A DNA stretch of 64,000 bases from NCBI RefSeq assembly GCF_921293095.1, contig NC_060251.1, positions 91,250,566 through 91,314,565 of the forward strand, written 5' to 3'. The translations under genes were made by a program, and so were the position numbers. The notes under the pieces are model-generated. The model was not told where the DNA came from and did not search any database. It worked only from the letters and a program-made list of their open reading frames with translations. Shown piece after piece: positions 12,736-24,830 of this stretch. The stretch is from Ischnura elegans (taxonomy: Eukaryota; Arthropoda; Insecta; Odonata; Coenagrionidae). Numbering within the stretch: position 1 is the stretch's first letter; each line of letters begins with the position of its first letter.

Positions 12736-15452
12736 AGTGTCTTGGAGATTTATAGGTCTTGAAAAATTTTAATGCAACTTTTTTCGACGAGTCGCTATAT
12801 ATATAAACTTTAAAAAAGGGTAATAATGAATATGAGTATATAATTTTGATGCACAAAAGTCATAAATGGTTATAACGATGTTTTTTACAACAATAAAATA
12901 AATAAGAAAAAGAATTCAGTAGTAAATTAATTAAAAAAAGAATAAAATAGAAGTTTGACATACCTTTTTTGCAATGATTTAGATTTGTTTATTGAATTGT
13001 AATTAAGGTAATTATACCTATGATTATGATGAAGGTGGTGGATTACATAGGTATAGATGGATGAAATGAGACGGATTATAAAAACTGACGGCAAACATGT
13101 ATCCCAGCAAGTGATACATTCATTTCCTATATTCAGAACCGGTGCAGCTGATGGAGGAAATGAAGCTGGATTGTGAAGGCTACGTCTTTATCAATTTCTT
13201 ATGTAAGTACTCAAGTGCTGTCACGAGCATAATCCTCGACCGGAAATACATATATCTAATGCAACGCTGACGACAACTTCCTTGCAATCAACTTCCGCGT
13301 TAGACGGGTGAACTTGAGCGATAACTACGTTAGGTGACTCGCGGTTTGCAGAGCAATCAATATGTAACTTGCGTGAGAGTATTGCTAATTCCTCACGAAT
13401 TGCTGCACGCTTAGAAAGTTGACGACGACAGACTCGCCAGCGCGAATATCTTCTCTCCTTGCAACCAATTGGCAGCCTAAGGTTCTTGTTTCCGCTGGTA
13501 TAGGTTACACATCGTTAATGCTCATTCATTCTTGGTTAACTGGCTTGAAAGCACTTAAACTGGCGCAGTGAGTATAATTCATCTAAGAATATACCAATAG
13601 GTGACTTGGTAATGATCGTGGAAAGAGGAAAACTTCTAATTGCATTCTCTAATGAACCGACATAGCGACAATGGGTATGAATACATTATCGAAAAAAAAC
13701 GAAGTATTCTTTCTAAATAAGTGGAAAATATGGAAGAGAAAACATTTTCACCGTTTTCCTGATGAAAAAAGCCTCTGATAAACGATAGTTTTCTTATCTA
13801 TAGTTATTATTTTAGTAAAGAGGTTATTGAACAATAATCAAATTTTAAGCGGCCGGAAAATGTGTAGGTCGGGTAATTTGAATAAATGTGGACCTGAATC
13901 AGGTAGATTTAAAAATATCACAAAAGCCCAGCGAGGATACCATTTTGAGGACATCTTAGCATTTTTTCAAAAGAATTCTATGGCTCAATTCACGATATCA
14001 CAAACTTCAACGATATCGAAAGGGACTACAACACGTTATGAGTTAAACAAATATTTCATATATCATTTAACGCATACTTCTTAAAAAGGAGATGCCCGCT
14101 CATCCTAAAAAAACAATACATACTGTAGAAATACACACTGTGATTAAAACATTACTTGTCTCAAGATACGTAGAGAAAGTCTATAGTCCTAAAACCTTTA
14201 TCTTCAAAGTGCCTTATTTATCTAATCGCTTGATTCGCTCGAAAGTGATATTAGGACTATCGGTAATATCTCGATGGTCCTAATATCACTCTCTGCTCCA
14301 TTTCCACTTAAACTAGGCCTTCCATGGTACTTTTTCCTAAAATTCAACAATTTGATTTACTCCCCAGCATTCGCCTGAGGAATTTTTCTCCAAGAAAGAA
14401 CTGCATGTCATTTCCGTAATAAGTTTTATGTATGTTCCACCAATGCAATCCAACAGGTGTATGTTCACGAAATTTAATTCAAATTATTCAATTTTTTACG
14501 GGTTCTTTAGGAAGCTTTAGTTACCTAAGCAGAGTAAAAATGTTTTTTTTTCTGCTCAAGTACCCATAAAGTCGTTAAAAATAATCTCATCATCTGCTAG
14601 CAATACCATTAGTATGAAGACAAGCACAAAACATAGGCATGTCACCATGCAACTTTTTGAATAATTAGCAAATCAATGCCGTGATTGAAGTGAAATCACA
14701 TTAGCTACAAGAGAAAGGCGCAAGTGTCGGCTCGAATAGCGTTGGTGAATGAATAAACTAAAAAATATAAGGATTGAAACAAACAGATTTTCTAAAGCAT
14801 TATTTTGCTTTCAACCTCAATGGATTTCATATATGATGGCAAAACATTTTCTTTAAAAAAAAGACTCAAAAGTGTTTATTTTAACTGCGCAGTCACGAAT
14901 CTACCTCCAAAACATGCAGCTCACACCTCTTTTGATTCCTACGCACTCTCCTTTAATAGCTTCCACCAATTTTCCCCATCAAAGAGCTAGCGGCCAAGAA
15001 AATACTTACGGAGCAGGAAAAACCTTGGACTGTAATATAATTTTAGCTTTAAATGGATTATAAAGAGAAACCTATGTTTTTCCCATCGCACAGTTCAACC
15101 AACTTACTCCTAAAACAGAGAAAATGTACCGTCGGAGTAAAGGAGCAAAAACTGTGAGGGCAGAATAAGTTATTTTTTTAGTAGAATAACCGGAGTCATT
15201 TCATTATTGCACATCTTGCAGCTCAACCAAATAACGCCCCAAACGTTTCATTTTTTAGTCAAATACAGCACCAGTATTTCGATGGCGCCATAGAAATTAG
15301 ATTATCGCACGGGCAGTGGAGGACACGGTGTCTCAACAACTGTGTGAATGAGTTATTTTGAGAAAACTACCGAATGATGAAACACCTGGATGCAACCATC
15401 AATCCATACAGTTCCAATGCATGTATTCCACATTTCAAAATAGAAGTATACA
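12736..15452. other. No recognisable gene or element
   Basis: AT-rich DNA. Small open frames exist on the plus strand (13827-14084 and 14092-14283) without recognisable motifs. A GC-richer stretch near 13240-13460 has no assigned function. Confidence 0.45.
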
Positions 15453-15697
15453 CCAAGGACGCAATTCGCCATGAAAGAAATCATTAAGCTTAGCCGGGAT
15501 TCGAACCCGGCTTTTTCGACGACTGTTTGGTTATCCCACTGTAACGTTTGATTACTCGGCTAACCCAGTCTGCGGTCAGCATTAAAATAAGATATGTTGG
15601 TGGTGTTACCTGTGATATATCTGACCGGCAATGACAGAACCGGCTTCGAATCCCGGCTAAACTATATGATTCTTTTTCATAGCGAATTTTATCCTCG
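15453..15697. repeat. Inverted pair of tRNA-SINE tails
   Basis: The left arm (15453-15512) and right arm (15638-15697) are reverse complements containing the same box B context and the same flanking tail (GCAATTCGCCATGAAAG on one side, its diverged complement on the other). The arms enclose the promoter half of a tRNA-like sequence on the minus strand. It looks like two SINE copies head to head, the right one truncated. Confidence 0.65.
15489..15572 (-). mobile_element. tRNA-derived SINE head
   Basis: On the minus strand the sequence starts GACTGGGTTAGCCGAGTAAT, giving a box A-like TTAGCCGAGTAAT. About 45 bases later comes a perfect box B, GGTTCGAATCC, inside a stable T-arm (GCCGGGTTCGAATCCCGGC). 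The acceptor and anticodon stems do not fold as a standard tRNA, so it is called a SINE promoter region rather than a tRNA gene. Confidence 0.6.
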
Positions 15698-16467
15698 TAG
15701 TATATAACTTTGCACCTATGTGAGTGAGTGTAATCAAGTTACAAGTCAATCAGCAAGTTACTTGTTTGATGCAGTGCTTTGCAAAAAACTGCACTCCATA
15801 GTAAAATGAAGAAATGAGCATGCCATTAGGCAAGAAACGAAGAATATACAGAGAAAAAAATAAACTTTCTGGTGCGTTTCTCATTTCAGCTGGCCTGGAA
15901 AAAATCTCACCACTAAACTGGTGTTTGCGTAGCGTAAAACACTTTTTTATCAGATTTAAACTAATTATCAGAACCGGAATTTTATACGAAAATTCTCACA
16001 ATGGTTGAAATGGCTTCGTTCTCACTCATTCAAGCAGGGGAAATCAATCATGCGTTTGAAGAAATGTATACATCGTCAAAGCAGTAAGGCACATATTTTG
16101 AAAGAAAAAAAAGGAGTGAAAAAATGGGATAAGTACACGTTATTTTGCTCCCATTGAGGGAAAGGCTGCGACACAGAGCTGATTAGTTACCAATCAAGTT
16201 GGTTTTTTATTGAGGAAGAGGAAGGCAAATGCGAAGCTCTTTTTCTTTAAGCAATCACATGAGCTGAGGCCCACTCATTTGACGCGATCACTCCGCCATG
16301 CTTTACGCACTCAATATTTTTGCAATCAGCTAGCCAAGAACTTCAACTGCAACACATAACTTTCTCTTCAAAGCTTGCAAGCCAAGCCTTAATTCTTTCC
16401 GAGCATATTATCATGCGTCCTACGTTATTAGGATAGGGTTACGTTTTTCTACAAAATCCCGGGAAAC
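15698..16467. other. No recognisable gene or element
   Basis: AT-rich sequence without a supported coding region or repeat. Confidence 0.5.
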
Positions 16468-16475
16468 CAATAGTG

Positions 16476-17056
16476 TAGTGATGGAAACTTTTCAGTCAAA
16501 ATCGATTATAAATCGAAATGAAGCCCTCAAATTTTCAACAGAAATTGAAATTTGAACAGAAATATCGATTAATTGAAAAAACCGACGGTTCTTTTCTTTA
16601 AATACAGTTTGTACTCGAAAATGTTTAATGCTCATCCTGAAAACACTCAGCATACATATTTAAGGAGTAGAGAAAATCTCAACAATTCTACTTAGAATAC
16701 ATACGTGAGTTATTGATAGTAAAAATTTACAAATTCACTCCTGTGAAAGTTTCGGAATTGCCGCTCGAAACCATTCAGCTTCACCAAACGATTTAGTCAG
16801 ATCAACTGATTTTATATGCTTTCTTGATGATCGAGGGCGTGCTTTCCAATTTTACCGGCCCTAGAGAAAATTCTTACACATAGGACGGACGTATGATAGG
16901 CCGGTAGTAATGATGCTGAGATCAAACGAATTGGTCAAGATCGAAGTTGAAAAATCGAGTTCTGATCGAAACTCGAAGATCAAAGTTCGATCTCGATCTC
17001 CTCGACCTTTCGCATTTAAAACTCGATTTAAATCGAAATTGATTTTACCATCACTA
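16476..17056. mobile_element. Non-autonomous hAT element, TAGTGATGG type
   Basis: The left end is TAGTGATGGAAA and the right end, reversed, is TAGTGATGGTAAAA. Flanking 8-mers CAATAGTG (16468-16475) and CAACAGTG (17057-17064) agree at 7 of 8 positions. The 581-bp interior is rich in AATCGA/TCGATT subterminal words near both ends and has no transposase frame. Confidence 0.8.
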
Positions 17057-17307
17057 CAACAGTGCTTAAATGTGGCAAAAAAATGATTTTTCTCGATATT
17101 TTTAAGCATAAAAATTTTTGAGACACGTTTATGGAGATTTTCGCTAGATAATTAACGTTAAAAAATTCATACCGGCAAAGATAGGTCCACATGGAGCTGA
17201 TAAAAATTTCAAGAAAGTAATAATTGGCCAATGTTAAATACACTGTACACAGGAAATAAAAATAAAATCAACTGATTTGGGCGTTACTTGGTGGAACGAT
17301 GAAATTT

Positions 17308-17493
17308 TCATAGTGAAACAAAAACCAAGCACTGTTCCACGATTTCTTTTTTAAATTTGCTGTCAATTAGTTTCAACGCCTATACCGTCAAGACAAACAC
17401 TATTTGTCTTAATAATGACGTTGACTAGACTAAACTAGTTGACAGCAAATATAAAAAATTGTGAAACAGTACTTGGTTTTTGTTTCACCATGA
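17308..17493. repeat. Fold-back element with degenerate hammerhead-like centre
   Basis: The arms start with TCATAGTGAAACAAAAACC and end with its near complement. They continue through GCTGTCAA and AGTTT, then meet at AAGACAAACACTATTTGTCTT. The minus strand of the left arm reads CTTGACGG, a short loop, then CGTTGAAACTAATTGAC. The right arm preserves CTTAATAATGACG, so together they suggest an original TGATAATG, hairpin, GAAAC order like that of the fold-back at 20239. Confidence 0.65.
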
Positions 17494-20238
17494 TCGGAAA
17501 ATAAAGTTCTAGGCTTACCTACTTGAATTCGGAATCCTTCTGTTGTGTAGCACTGCTGAACACCAAAATTAAGAGGAAGCCAGCTAGATCTCTAGATGAA
17601 GCTCAGTTTCAAAGCGTGAAGTTATTTTATCAGCCTTTATATAGTCACAGTGGATGCTCAGCATCTGGTGACGACAACACGCAAAAAATATAAAGGAAAA
17701 TATGGATATTAAACGATTATTCTCACCAGGAAATCGAGTGTCTTACGAAACTTCGTCAGTTATAAATATCTTTTTCCCGTATTTTGAATTCACCATGACA
17801 ATCAACTCAATCAGATTGTGTCAAGGCATTTTACGATGATCAGTAAAATTAAACGAACCTATTCCGTAAACCATTTCAGGGTGATAATAGCTTGCTTTTG
17901 ACACGGAGTACTTCCACAGAAAGAATTTGAAAGATGATAGGTACACTTCTGGCATTATTAAGGAAAGACTAATTGACAAATGTTTTCTTTATTACCAACG
18001 TGAATAAACTAAACTACCCTATCTTCTTTTTATTGCAGAATTTGATCTATTTTTTAATGATACACGATCATACATCCACTCATTAGGCTATTTAGTTCTC
18101 ATTTTGCTACTCAAATAACAATTATCCTGTAATTCAGGCAGTACTTGTTGAAACCCGCATACCTGTCGAATGTAAAATATTATGAAATATCAATGTCATA
18201 AATATCAGAAAAATATAATTATGCGATATTTTATAATGAAAATATAAAATATTACAAATATCGTGTCGTTTCTTTTATTCTCTTTGGAGAAACTTTTCGA
18301 ATTAAACCGTTGCTTGGAACTTTTTTTTTACCTCCAAAAAATTGAGATCAATATTCATATACAATATTCATATTCATAAATATCAGATTGGCTTATCCTA
18401 TGCCCAGCAAACGCACTCATTTTTATTAAATACTAGCATTAACTCGCCAGTTCATGTTTACAAAGTTGATCACAAAAAAAATAAAAGATACACCGCTATT
18501 TTTCAACCGATTTAAAATACAATTGACCAATCATGTAAAAAGAGTAATATAAATACTAATGTCTTTCAAGAAAATAACAAAGGCTAATTAAACGCTCCTA
18601 AAGAAAAGTGAAAAATTGATTAAAACCCTCAGGCATAATGAAGGTAATGTACAAATGATTGAATGTTAAATTAAACGAATTGAAAAAAGGAAATAAATAC
18701 AATCAAAACACAGAGTGAGAAAAAATTCATGATATACTAATAAATTACTTTTATTTACATTACTCTTTCGCTTGACTGAAACATCGAATATGTCCTTTCA
18801 ATCCTGTAAGATAAACGCATCATAACTTTCACGAAGCACTATGATTACGTCCTTCAAATCGATGTTAGAAGCGGAAGCATAAAAACAATGAGCAAATCGT
18901 CTAAACAATAAATTCTGTGATATAGCTTTTTGCAATCCATAGATAATACAACCTTACCTGAGGTGGATTCGCTAATATTTTGCGTAGAAATACACTTCAA
19001 TCAGCGAGATAGAAGCGAGGACACTACTTTAGATTAAGAAAACGTTTCGGGCAAAAAATATCTCCCCATTCGACATTAAATTCGTGGCGAGAGAATGACC
19101 AAGGTGACGCATCAAATATATATGAAGCTAAGACAGTTTCCCATTGGTTCCATTAGAAGATAACGATGGCCATTAAAATAAATTCACTTTCCGTGTAGCA
19201 AACGTTTCTTGTCTCCAAGCTGAAGCGCACGGTTTTGATGTTTGCATGGAAAAGATTCTCAGCCAGTTGGCCAATACTTTTTACGCGTGCGTGAGTAACC
19301 TGTACAAATATGTGCTTAAACAGTGTCCTGTGCAAGTAAATATGACCCAGAATTCAGACTCAGAATGACGGAATACTTCCATTCTTTGCAAAAAGTGCAA
19401 CGAGGGGTATTTTCAAAGATACGATTGGTACACAACAAGATTTTTCATGGATGAATTTCACTCCCAACATGATGTTCATTCCTAAATGGTCAATCAAGGT
19501 GCCATCTAATTTCCAGTCGATTTTCATACACTTTTTTAACTAAAGGGTAAATTATATATTAACAAAAATTAATTGCTCATAAAAAATGGAATCCTAGCTT
19601 TACTTCCACGAACTCTTCAACTCTGAAAACAAAAAACTATCCGTATACGAAGGTCTTATTGTATCCTTTCCGCATACAACGTTTCACCAACGCACATGAC
19701 CACGAGCGAAATCATTTGTGTATGAAATGCTACGGAATAGACATTATTCACTCCATATTCTTCATTTTAACTCATCAGCTGTATTACTATTTTGCTCTTG
19801 TGGAAGAATAAAATAAGATAATTTTAAAAAATTGATTGAAAGATGATGGAATATGGTTATTCGTATGCTGATTCTAGCAATCTTTCTGCTACTGATTCCT
19901 TTATGATAGTTATGTTCCATTGAAACTGAGGACTTGGTCGGCGCCGAAAGTCGATGCCTAAAAATGGAAAGGTGACTGATAAGCTTATGTGCTTCGGAAA
20001 TGTTTTATAGTTCATAAATAACAAAGTGTCATTTCCATGATGTAATTAGCTCGTATTGGTGAAAGCATTTACGTGAGATATATCTTCTTTTGGCAGGTCC
20101 AGTAGAGAGTCTTGAGGTTATCTTTTTTCCACCTCTAATCAGTCGATCATGCTTTCAAATTTAATATTGCTATTTAATAATATTTCAAATACGTTGCTTG
20201 GATAGCGACAGGAAGCTATTTAAGAATGGCATCTGAGT
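17494..20238. other. No recognisable gene or element
   Basis: Strongly AT-rich DNA with short tracts of repeated ATATT/AATAT words around 18170-18260. No coding or RNA feature is supported. Confidence 0.5.
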
Positions 20239-20428
20239 AAACATAATGAAGATACACTTTTGTATGTTCCACAAGAGTTTTTAATGCTGACCCATGTTTC
20301 GGCAGTACACACTGTCATTATCAAGGTGTGTACTGCTAGGTGCTCATTATCAAAGTGTGTACTGCCGAAACCTGGGTCGGTATTAAAAACTCTTGTGGAA
20401 CATACAAAAGTGTATCTTCATTATGTTT
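20239..20428. repeat. Fold-back element with duplicated hammerhead-like motif
   Basis: The outer arms AAACATAATGAAGATACAC and complement extend inward for about 75 bases through CCACAAGAGTTTTTAAT. The centre holds two near copies of CATTATCAA-GTGTGTACTGC. Read on the minus strand, the left arm gives CTTGATAATGACAG, loop, CTGCCGAAAC and then ATGGGTC. This is the stem II, GAAAC, stem III, GUC order of a hammerhead, but the CUGANGA box is altered (UGAUAAU). Probably PLE-derived and inactive. Confidence 0.65.
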
Positions 20429-21130
20429 CCTGTCAACAAGTTCCACCAAATATCGCCTTCCAACCTTAATCCGAATCTGAGTAAGGCTACACTATTAATT
20501 GTTTCTATTTTAAAGCGATAATATTCACTAATTTCCCACACAATCTCTAAGCTTGTGACTCATAAACCCCGAAGTCACTCCTTATTCTGCAGAGAGAATC
20601 AATCAGTCGCTATTCGATCAATATAATAAATACGCCTTCAGGCGTCAATAATTTACTTTTGTAATAAATACCTTCCTACAGCCTACAGCAACATTACAAT
20701 ATGAATATTTTCCGGGCTGGGTCCTTTATACATTTTGGGCACTTTTCTCACGAGATATCTGGTAGGTACTCCTGGGATGCACCCAGGATTCTCTTCCTTT
20801 TTCTCCATCGAAACCCTGACGAAATTCTTTTCTTGGGTGCTTTTTCACAGCGGAACAATGCACCTGCACTTGTAGTTTTTCCTTTTTACAGCCATTTCCT
20901 CCTTTAAACGCAACGTGGTTCTTCCAAACCTACAACTTCAAGGTTATTCGGCTTTGATCCACGACTGAATTTTGACGTCACGGCGTCAGATTATTGGGAG
21001 GATATTTTTTACCCCGCGAAACTCGGAAGACTTTTGGAAGTCATTTTCTAGCATACAAACTAAACTTTGAGCGGAACAAAGTATATAGTGGAAGTAAGTA
21101 TAAACTGCAGAATATCATCACACTGTCTAT
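20429..21130. other. No recognisable gene or element
   Basis: No supported feature. An open frame of 68 codons at 20701-20907 has no recognisable domain. Confidence 0.5.
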
Positions 21131-21770
21131 TTAACACTAGAACCGCTGAAATTTCCAACCCCATCAAAACCGCGGCATGGGACTTTTTCGTCCCATTGAC
21201 AAAATACGTTGATCCTGTCATGTTTAAGTATAATTTACGTTTTTTTGTAGTTTGTGTGAACAAAACACGTGTTTAGGTAATGTTTAAAACGTTTTATTAA
21301 GTATAACTAGGAATACAGTAAACGTATTTTGACGTGTTGGTTGCAAGCTCAGACCTGCAGACGCGCCGGGCAGAGGTGACGCGGCCGGTGCTTCGTGAGT
21401 AGGCAGCCGGCGCAGTGCACAGATTATTTCCTTTTGCGCTTTTAACTGGCAGAATAACGGTATCTGTGCATCGATCCCCTTCGTAATAATCTGTTATTAT
21501 GCTAAATACAAAATAAATGTACAAAAAAAACTGAAATTGTATGTTCTCCCCATCTGGAACAGAAAAGTCCCATCCCACGGTTCTAGGTAAATCGTCGTTT
21601 TTCTCGCGAACGAAACATCGTACAATATTTTCAATACAACCATTTGAAAGAGCATAAAAAATGAGTGAAATTCAGTAAATTTCAAAGGCATCAAACCACT
21701 AGTACATGAATGGCAAACATTTGCAAAGGGCGATGGGACAAAAAAGTTCCGCCCGCGGTTCTAGTGTTCA
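21131..21770. mobile_element. piggyBac-like non-autonomous element
   Basis: TTAA at 21131-21134 is followed by CACTAGAACCGC. The right end is GCGGTTCTAGTG followed by TTCA (21767-21770), which looks like a mutated TTAA. Insertion at TTAA and CNCTAGAA-type termini are characteristic of piggyBac. Both subterminal regions have GGGAC-T5-GTCCC-like palindromes (21179-21198 and 21734-21751). An internal terminus-like sequence ending ACGGTTCTAGG occurs near 21579-21590. The interior lacks a transposase frame. The GC-rich block at 21355-21420 is unexplained. Confidence 0.75.
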
Positions 21771-21780
21771 AGCTATGTAA

Positions 21781-22030
21781 TTTCCCTATTCCCAGGACTC
21801 CAGCTTCACTCCATAGCAGAACATAGAGATCAAGTCACTACAGAAGGATTATTCATTCAATCTTCGATTAAACATGGCGGTTAAAATCTGTGAGAGGAAG
21901 TTAGGTAAAGTTAATCGAAGTGATTACGCTTATGTAACATAAACGAGTATTAGCTAAAAATATTAGAGATACAAGACTGCAGTCACCTTCCTCAAGTTAA
22001 CTCCTGCACAGACCAAAGTTAATCAGAGCG
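21781..22030 (+). repeat. Dispersed repeat R2, copy 1
   Basis: Shares AAGGATTATTCATTCAATCT, AATATTAGA and GCAGTCACCTTCCTCAAGTT in the same order and spacing with 24541-24790. The family is unidentified. Confidence 0.65.
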
Positions 22031-22418
22031 GAAAGACTTATGTAATGTAAAAGTACATTATGGAAAAATGTATGCACCCAAGAACAGTTCAGCGGCCTAA
22101 TAAGTTTAACGGGTTAATTCGAGCCAGAAAGAAGGGCATACAAACTGCGCTTTTTTCTCTCGCGTGGTTTACTTGCTTGATAAGCTTTTCAACAAATAAA
22201 GCAATAAATGTCCTCCAAAGAAACAGCACCGGCAAAAAAATTGAGGAAATTAGCGTTCAAATTTCAATCACCTACAGCACTACCCTCACGACGAAGGCTC
22301 AATCCAACATAATACCAGACTATGCACAAGAAAACGGAGAAGAAGATTAACACTTATCGTGCTGGTTGTAGTACTGTTGATCTGTACCCCAGTGATGCTG
22401 ATTTCAATTCTGTTGTAT

Positions 22419-23706
22419 TACGAAGGTCGTTCAATAAACCTTTAGAAAAAGGCGTAAAAATTATATTGGGTCAATTTTTTAATATTTTTATTATAGTCTT
22501 CGTTGCCATATAAAATGTTTCTTATCATTTTTCTAAGCATTTTAAGCCGTCCAAAAAGTAGAGTTTCGGTATCTCCTCAAAATAGGCATTGGTTTGGGCG
22601 ATGACCTCGACGTAAACTTTTGTCCGCAAAGCAATTTCTTCAAGTTGTGAAATTTTATAAAGTCACCGGAGGCCAAATATCGTGAATACGGAGAATTTTG
22701 TGATGATTTAAGCTTTAATTCTATAATTTTTAGCAATTGACTCTGAACAAGTGTGCAACCGTGCATTGTCTTGTTGAAGGAAGAAATTTTTCTGCTTCAA
22801 ATGAGGGCACTTTTCTTGATTTCTACCATCATCCGGTCCAATAACAATGCATAATACTCTCTTGTTATCGTTTTTTCCCTTTTTCAATTAATCGACGTAG
22901 ATGATTCCGCATAAATTTCAAAATATTGTTGCCATGACTTGAACGGCCCCTTTCAACATCTTCGCCTGCTTTGGAGCCCGTTCATCTTCCAAATTTCATT
23001 GTTTTGCCAATTATTTTGTCTCTATAGTATAGTGAGGAATCCATATTTCATCAAAAGTTATATTTAGACGCAGAAAATCGTCTGTATGGCGAAGAAAATG
23101 CGTCAAACCAGCCTCTAGATTTACAATACTATTTCGTTTATTCTCCACTATGAGCAAACGCGGCAGCAATCCCGCCGAAATTTTTTTCACACCCAAATTT
23201 TCGTGCAAAATTAAAACAATTGTGCATTTTGATATGCCTGTGGCCTTACCGATATCGCGCACTTTGATTCATCCAGCACTTAAAACCATATCGTGGATTT
23301 TTTCGATCATTTTGGGGAGTAGACACTTCTATAGAGCGTCCGGAACAATGTCCATGTTTTTAGATGTACGGCAAAATTTTAACTTATTTACTCAATTGTT
23401 AATAGCTTCAAAAAAAGGAACAGATCCTCCCTAAGCTTCATTAAAGTTAGTTTTGATATCTTTCGGCGTTGACCCTTTCAAAAATAAGTGCTTGATCACC
23501 GCTTAAAGATCGATTGTATCCATCTTTATAAACAATTGAAAGTTGTTTACCACAATCGGCAGCAACACTGAAACTATGGAATGGATACAGCTGAAACTTC
23601 AACAGCAGACAAGTCAACAGTGCTACTTTCTAGTCAACATTAAAAACGTTGATACTGAGAGAGCAATTTCTTGGAGATTCTACGGACTTATTGAACCTCC
23701 TTCGTA
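22419..23706 (-). mobile_element. mariner transposon, full length but dead
   Basis: The terminal inverted repeats begin TACGAAGG: left TACGAAGGTCGTTCAATAAA at 22419, and right, reversed, TACGAAGGAGGTTCAATAAG ending at 23706. About three quarters of 30 bases match. The length of 1288 bp is the usual mariner size, and the transposase remains lie between the ends on the minus strand. A TA flank is present at the right side. Divergence of the ends and the broken frame indicate an old copy. Confidence 0.88.
22540..23520 (-). pseudogene. mariner transposase pseudogene
   Basis: The best block (23262-23011) starts MRDIGKATGISKCTIVLILH, the helix-turn-helix region of a mariner transposase. It runs through KRNSIV to ITFDEIWIPHYTIETK, which holds the first catalytic aspartate region (VDETW in relatives). 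Further along, in other frames, QQDNARLHT marks the second aspartate. The block NSPYSRYLASGDF (within 22766-22542) corresponds to the usual YSPDLAPSD box with the catalytic aspartate changed to tyrosine. Multiple frameshifts and stops occur, so no transposase is made. The motif series resembles the irritans/mellifera-type mariners, but the subfamily is inference. Confidence 0.88.
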
Positions 23707-24228
23707 TATCTTAACAATTAAACTTTGATGCGAGTAATAGGTGTTTGTTATGATTATAAAGAATGAATTTTGCTTTCGTTTTTTTTTCATTCGTTTATTT
23801 AGGGGTTTACCGCTTCATTAAAAAAATGAATTTTTTTTTGTCTTCTTATCTTGACCTCATTATTTTAGGTTTATTTACATTTTATTTTATCGTTAATTAA
23901 AAAAATGGCAAACTGCGATTCTTCAAAAGATGGATGGCGTCATATTTTTCCCGTAGTAAACATCCAAGGATTTCACGTTGCGTAATATTACGCTCATATT
24001 ACGCAAAAAGCGAAAAATGAACGGTTGACCAAATTGACGGGGAAGGTATTTTTGGTGGGTCGACCCAATTCAGATAAGTAACAAGGAAATGGTTGACTAA
24101 AAATCTGCACTTCACTTCAATTGGCCCAAGGAGATAACATCTGGAAGAGAAAGCTATCTCCCACTTAACAGATGACCGCTCCATTTTACTGAAAGTTTGC
24201 CTTTTGCAAGCCAAGTAGAAATTTAGGG
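23707..24228. other. No recognisable gene or element
   Basis: AT-rich sequence directly right of the mariner copy. No feature could be assigned. Confidence 0.5.
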
Positions 24229-24410
24229 ATATACTTCACGCGAGATCAAAAAGTTGGGCAAACTGTAATTGGGTGATGAGTGACAAAACCCGTTACAGCA
24301 ACGGAACATGTCACGCGAGTCGCTGTCGGATAAAAGGAAAAGAAACATGCTTTCAGCACTCACTGAATGCGGAACAAAAAGTAAATTTTTCGGCTTTTAC
24401 ATCACCATTT
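24229..24410 (+). repeat. Dispersed repeat R1, copy 1
   Basis: Shares AAGTTGGGCAAA, CAGCAACGGAACATG and TCGCTGTCGGATAAAAGG with 26305-26425. Unidentified family. It lies just left of an R2 copy and an R3 copy. Confidence 0.65.
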
Positions 24411-24540
24411 CCATACACCGAATAACCTTTTCCGGGTTCAACATTGCTGCGGCTTTGACTTTTGCTTTTGTGGAAGAATTAAATGAGAGAAATCAAAAAA
24501 ATTGAATTGACACATTAATTTGCTAAAGTGCAAGAAATCA

Positions 24541-24790
24541 TATCCTCTGTGACAGGCTACGGGTAAATTCTCACAGAGTTCCATCTTCACACACACATAG
24601 GGATCAAATCTCTGATGAAGGATTATTCATTCAATCTTCAACTAAAAGATGGCGGATAATATCAGTGAATGGAAGTTAATATTGATCAATGTCACGAAAA
24701 GTTATGCCAAAATATTAGAAATGTGAGACTACAGTCACCTTCCTCAAGTTTGCCCCTGCCCAGACCAAAGTCAATCAAAAAAGATAATCA
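24541..24790 (+). repeat. Dispersed repeat R2, copy 2
   Basis: Second copy of the repeat at 21781-22030, with the same landmark words in the same order. It ends near GACCAAAGTCAATCA. Confidence 0.65.
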
Positions 24791-24830
24791 TTTTAATGCC
24801 AGTTTATTAAGACAAAAATAATCGTTTCTA

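Noticed and set aside
15481-15572. True tRNA gene on the minus strand
   Set aside because: Box B is perfect, but acceptor and anticodon stems do not form, and the tail is repeated in an inverted copy. A SINE fits better.
20260-20469. 69-codon frame across the fold-back
   Set aside because: The frame runs through both arms of a palindrome, so it is a by-product of the repeat.
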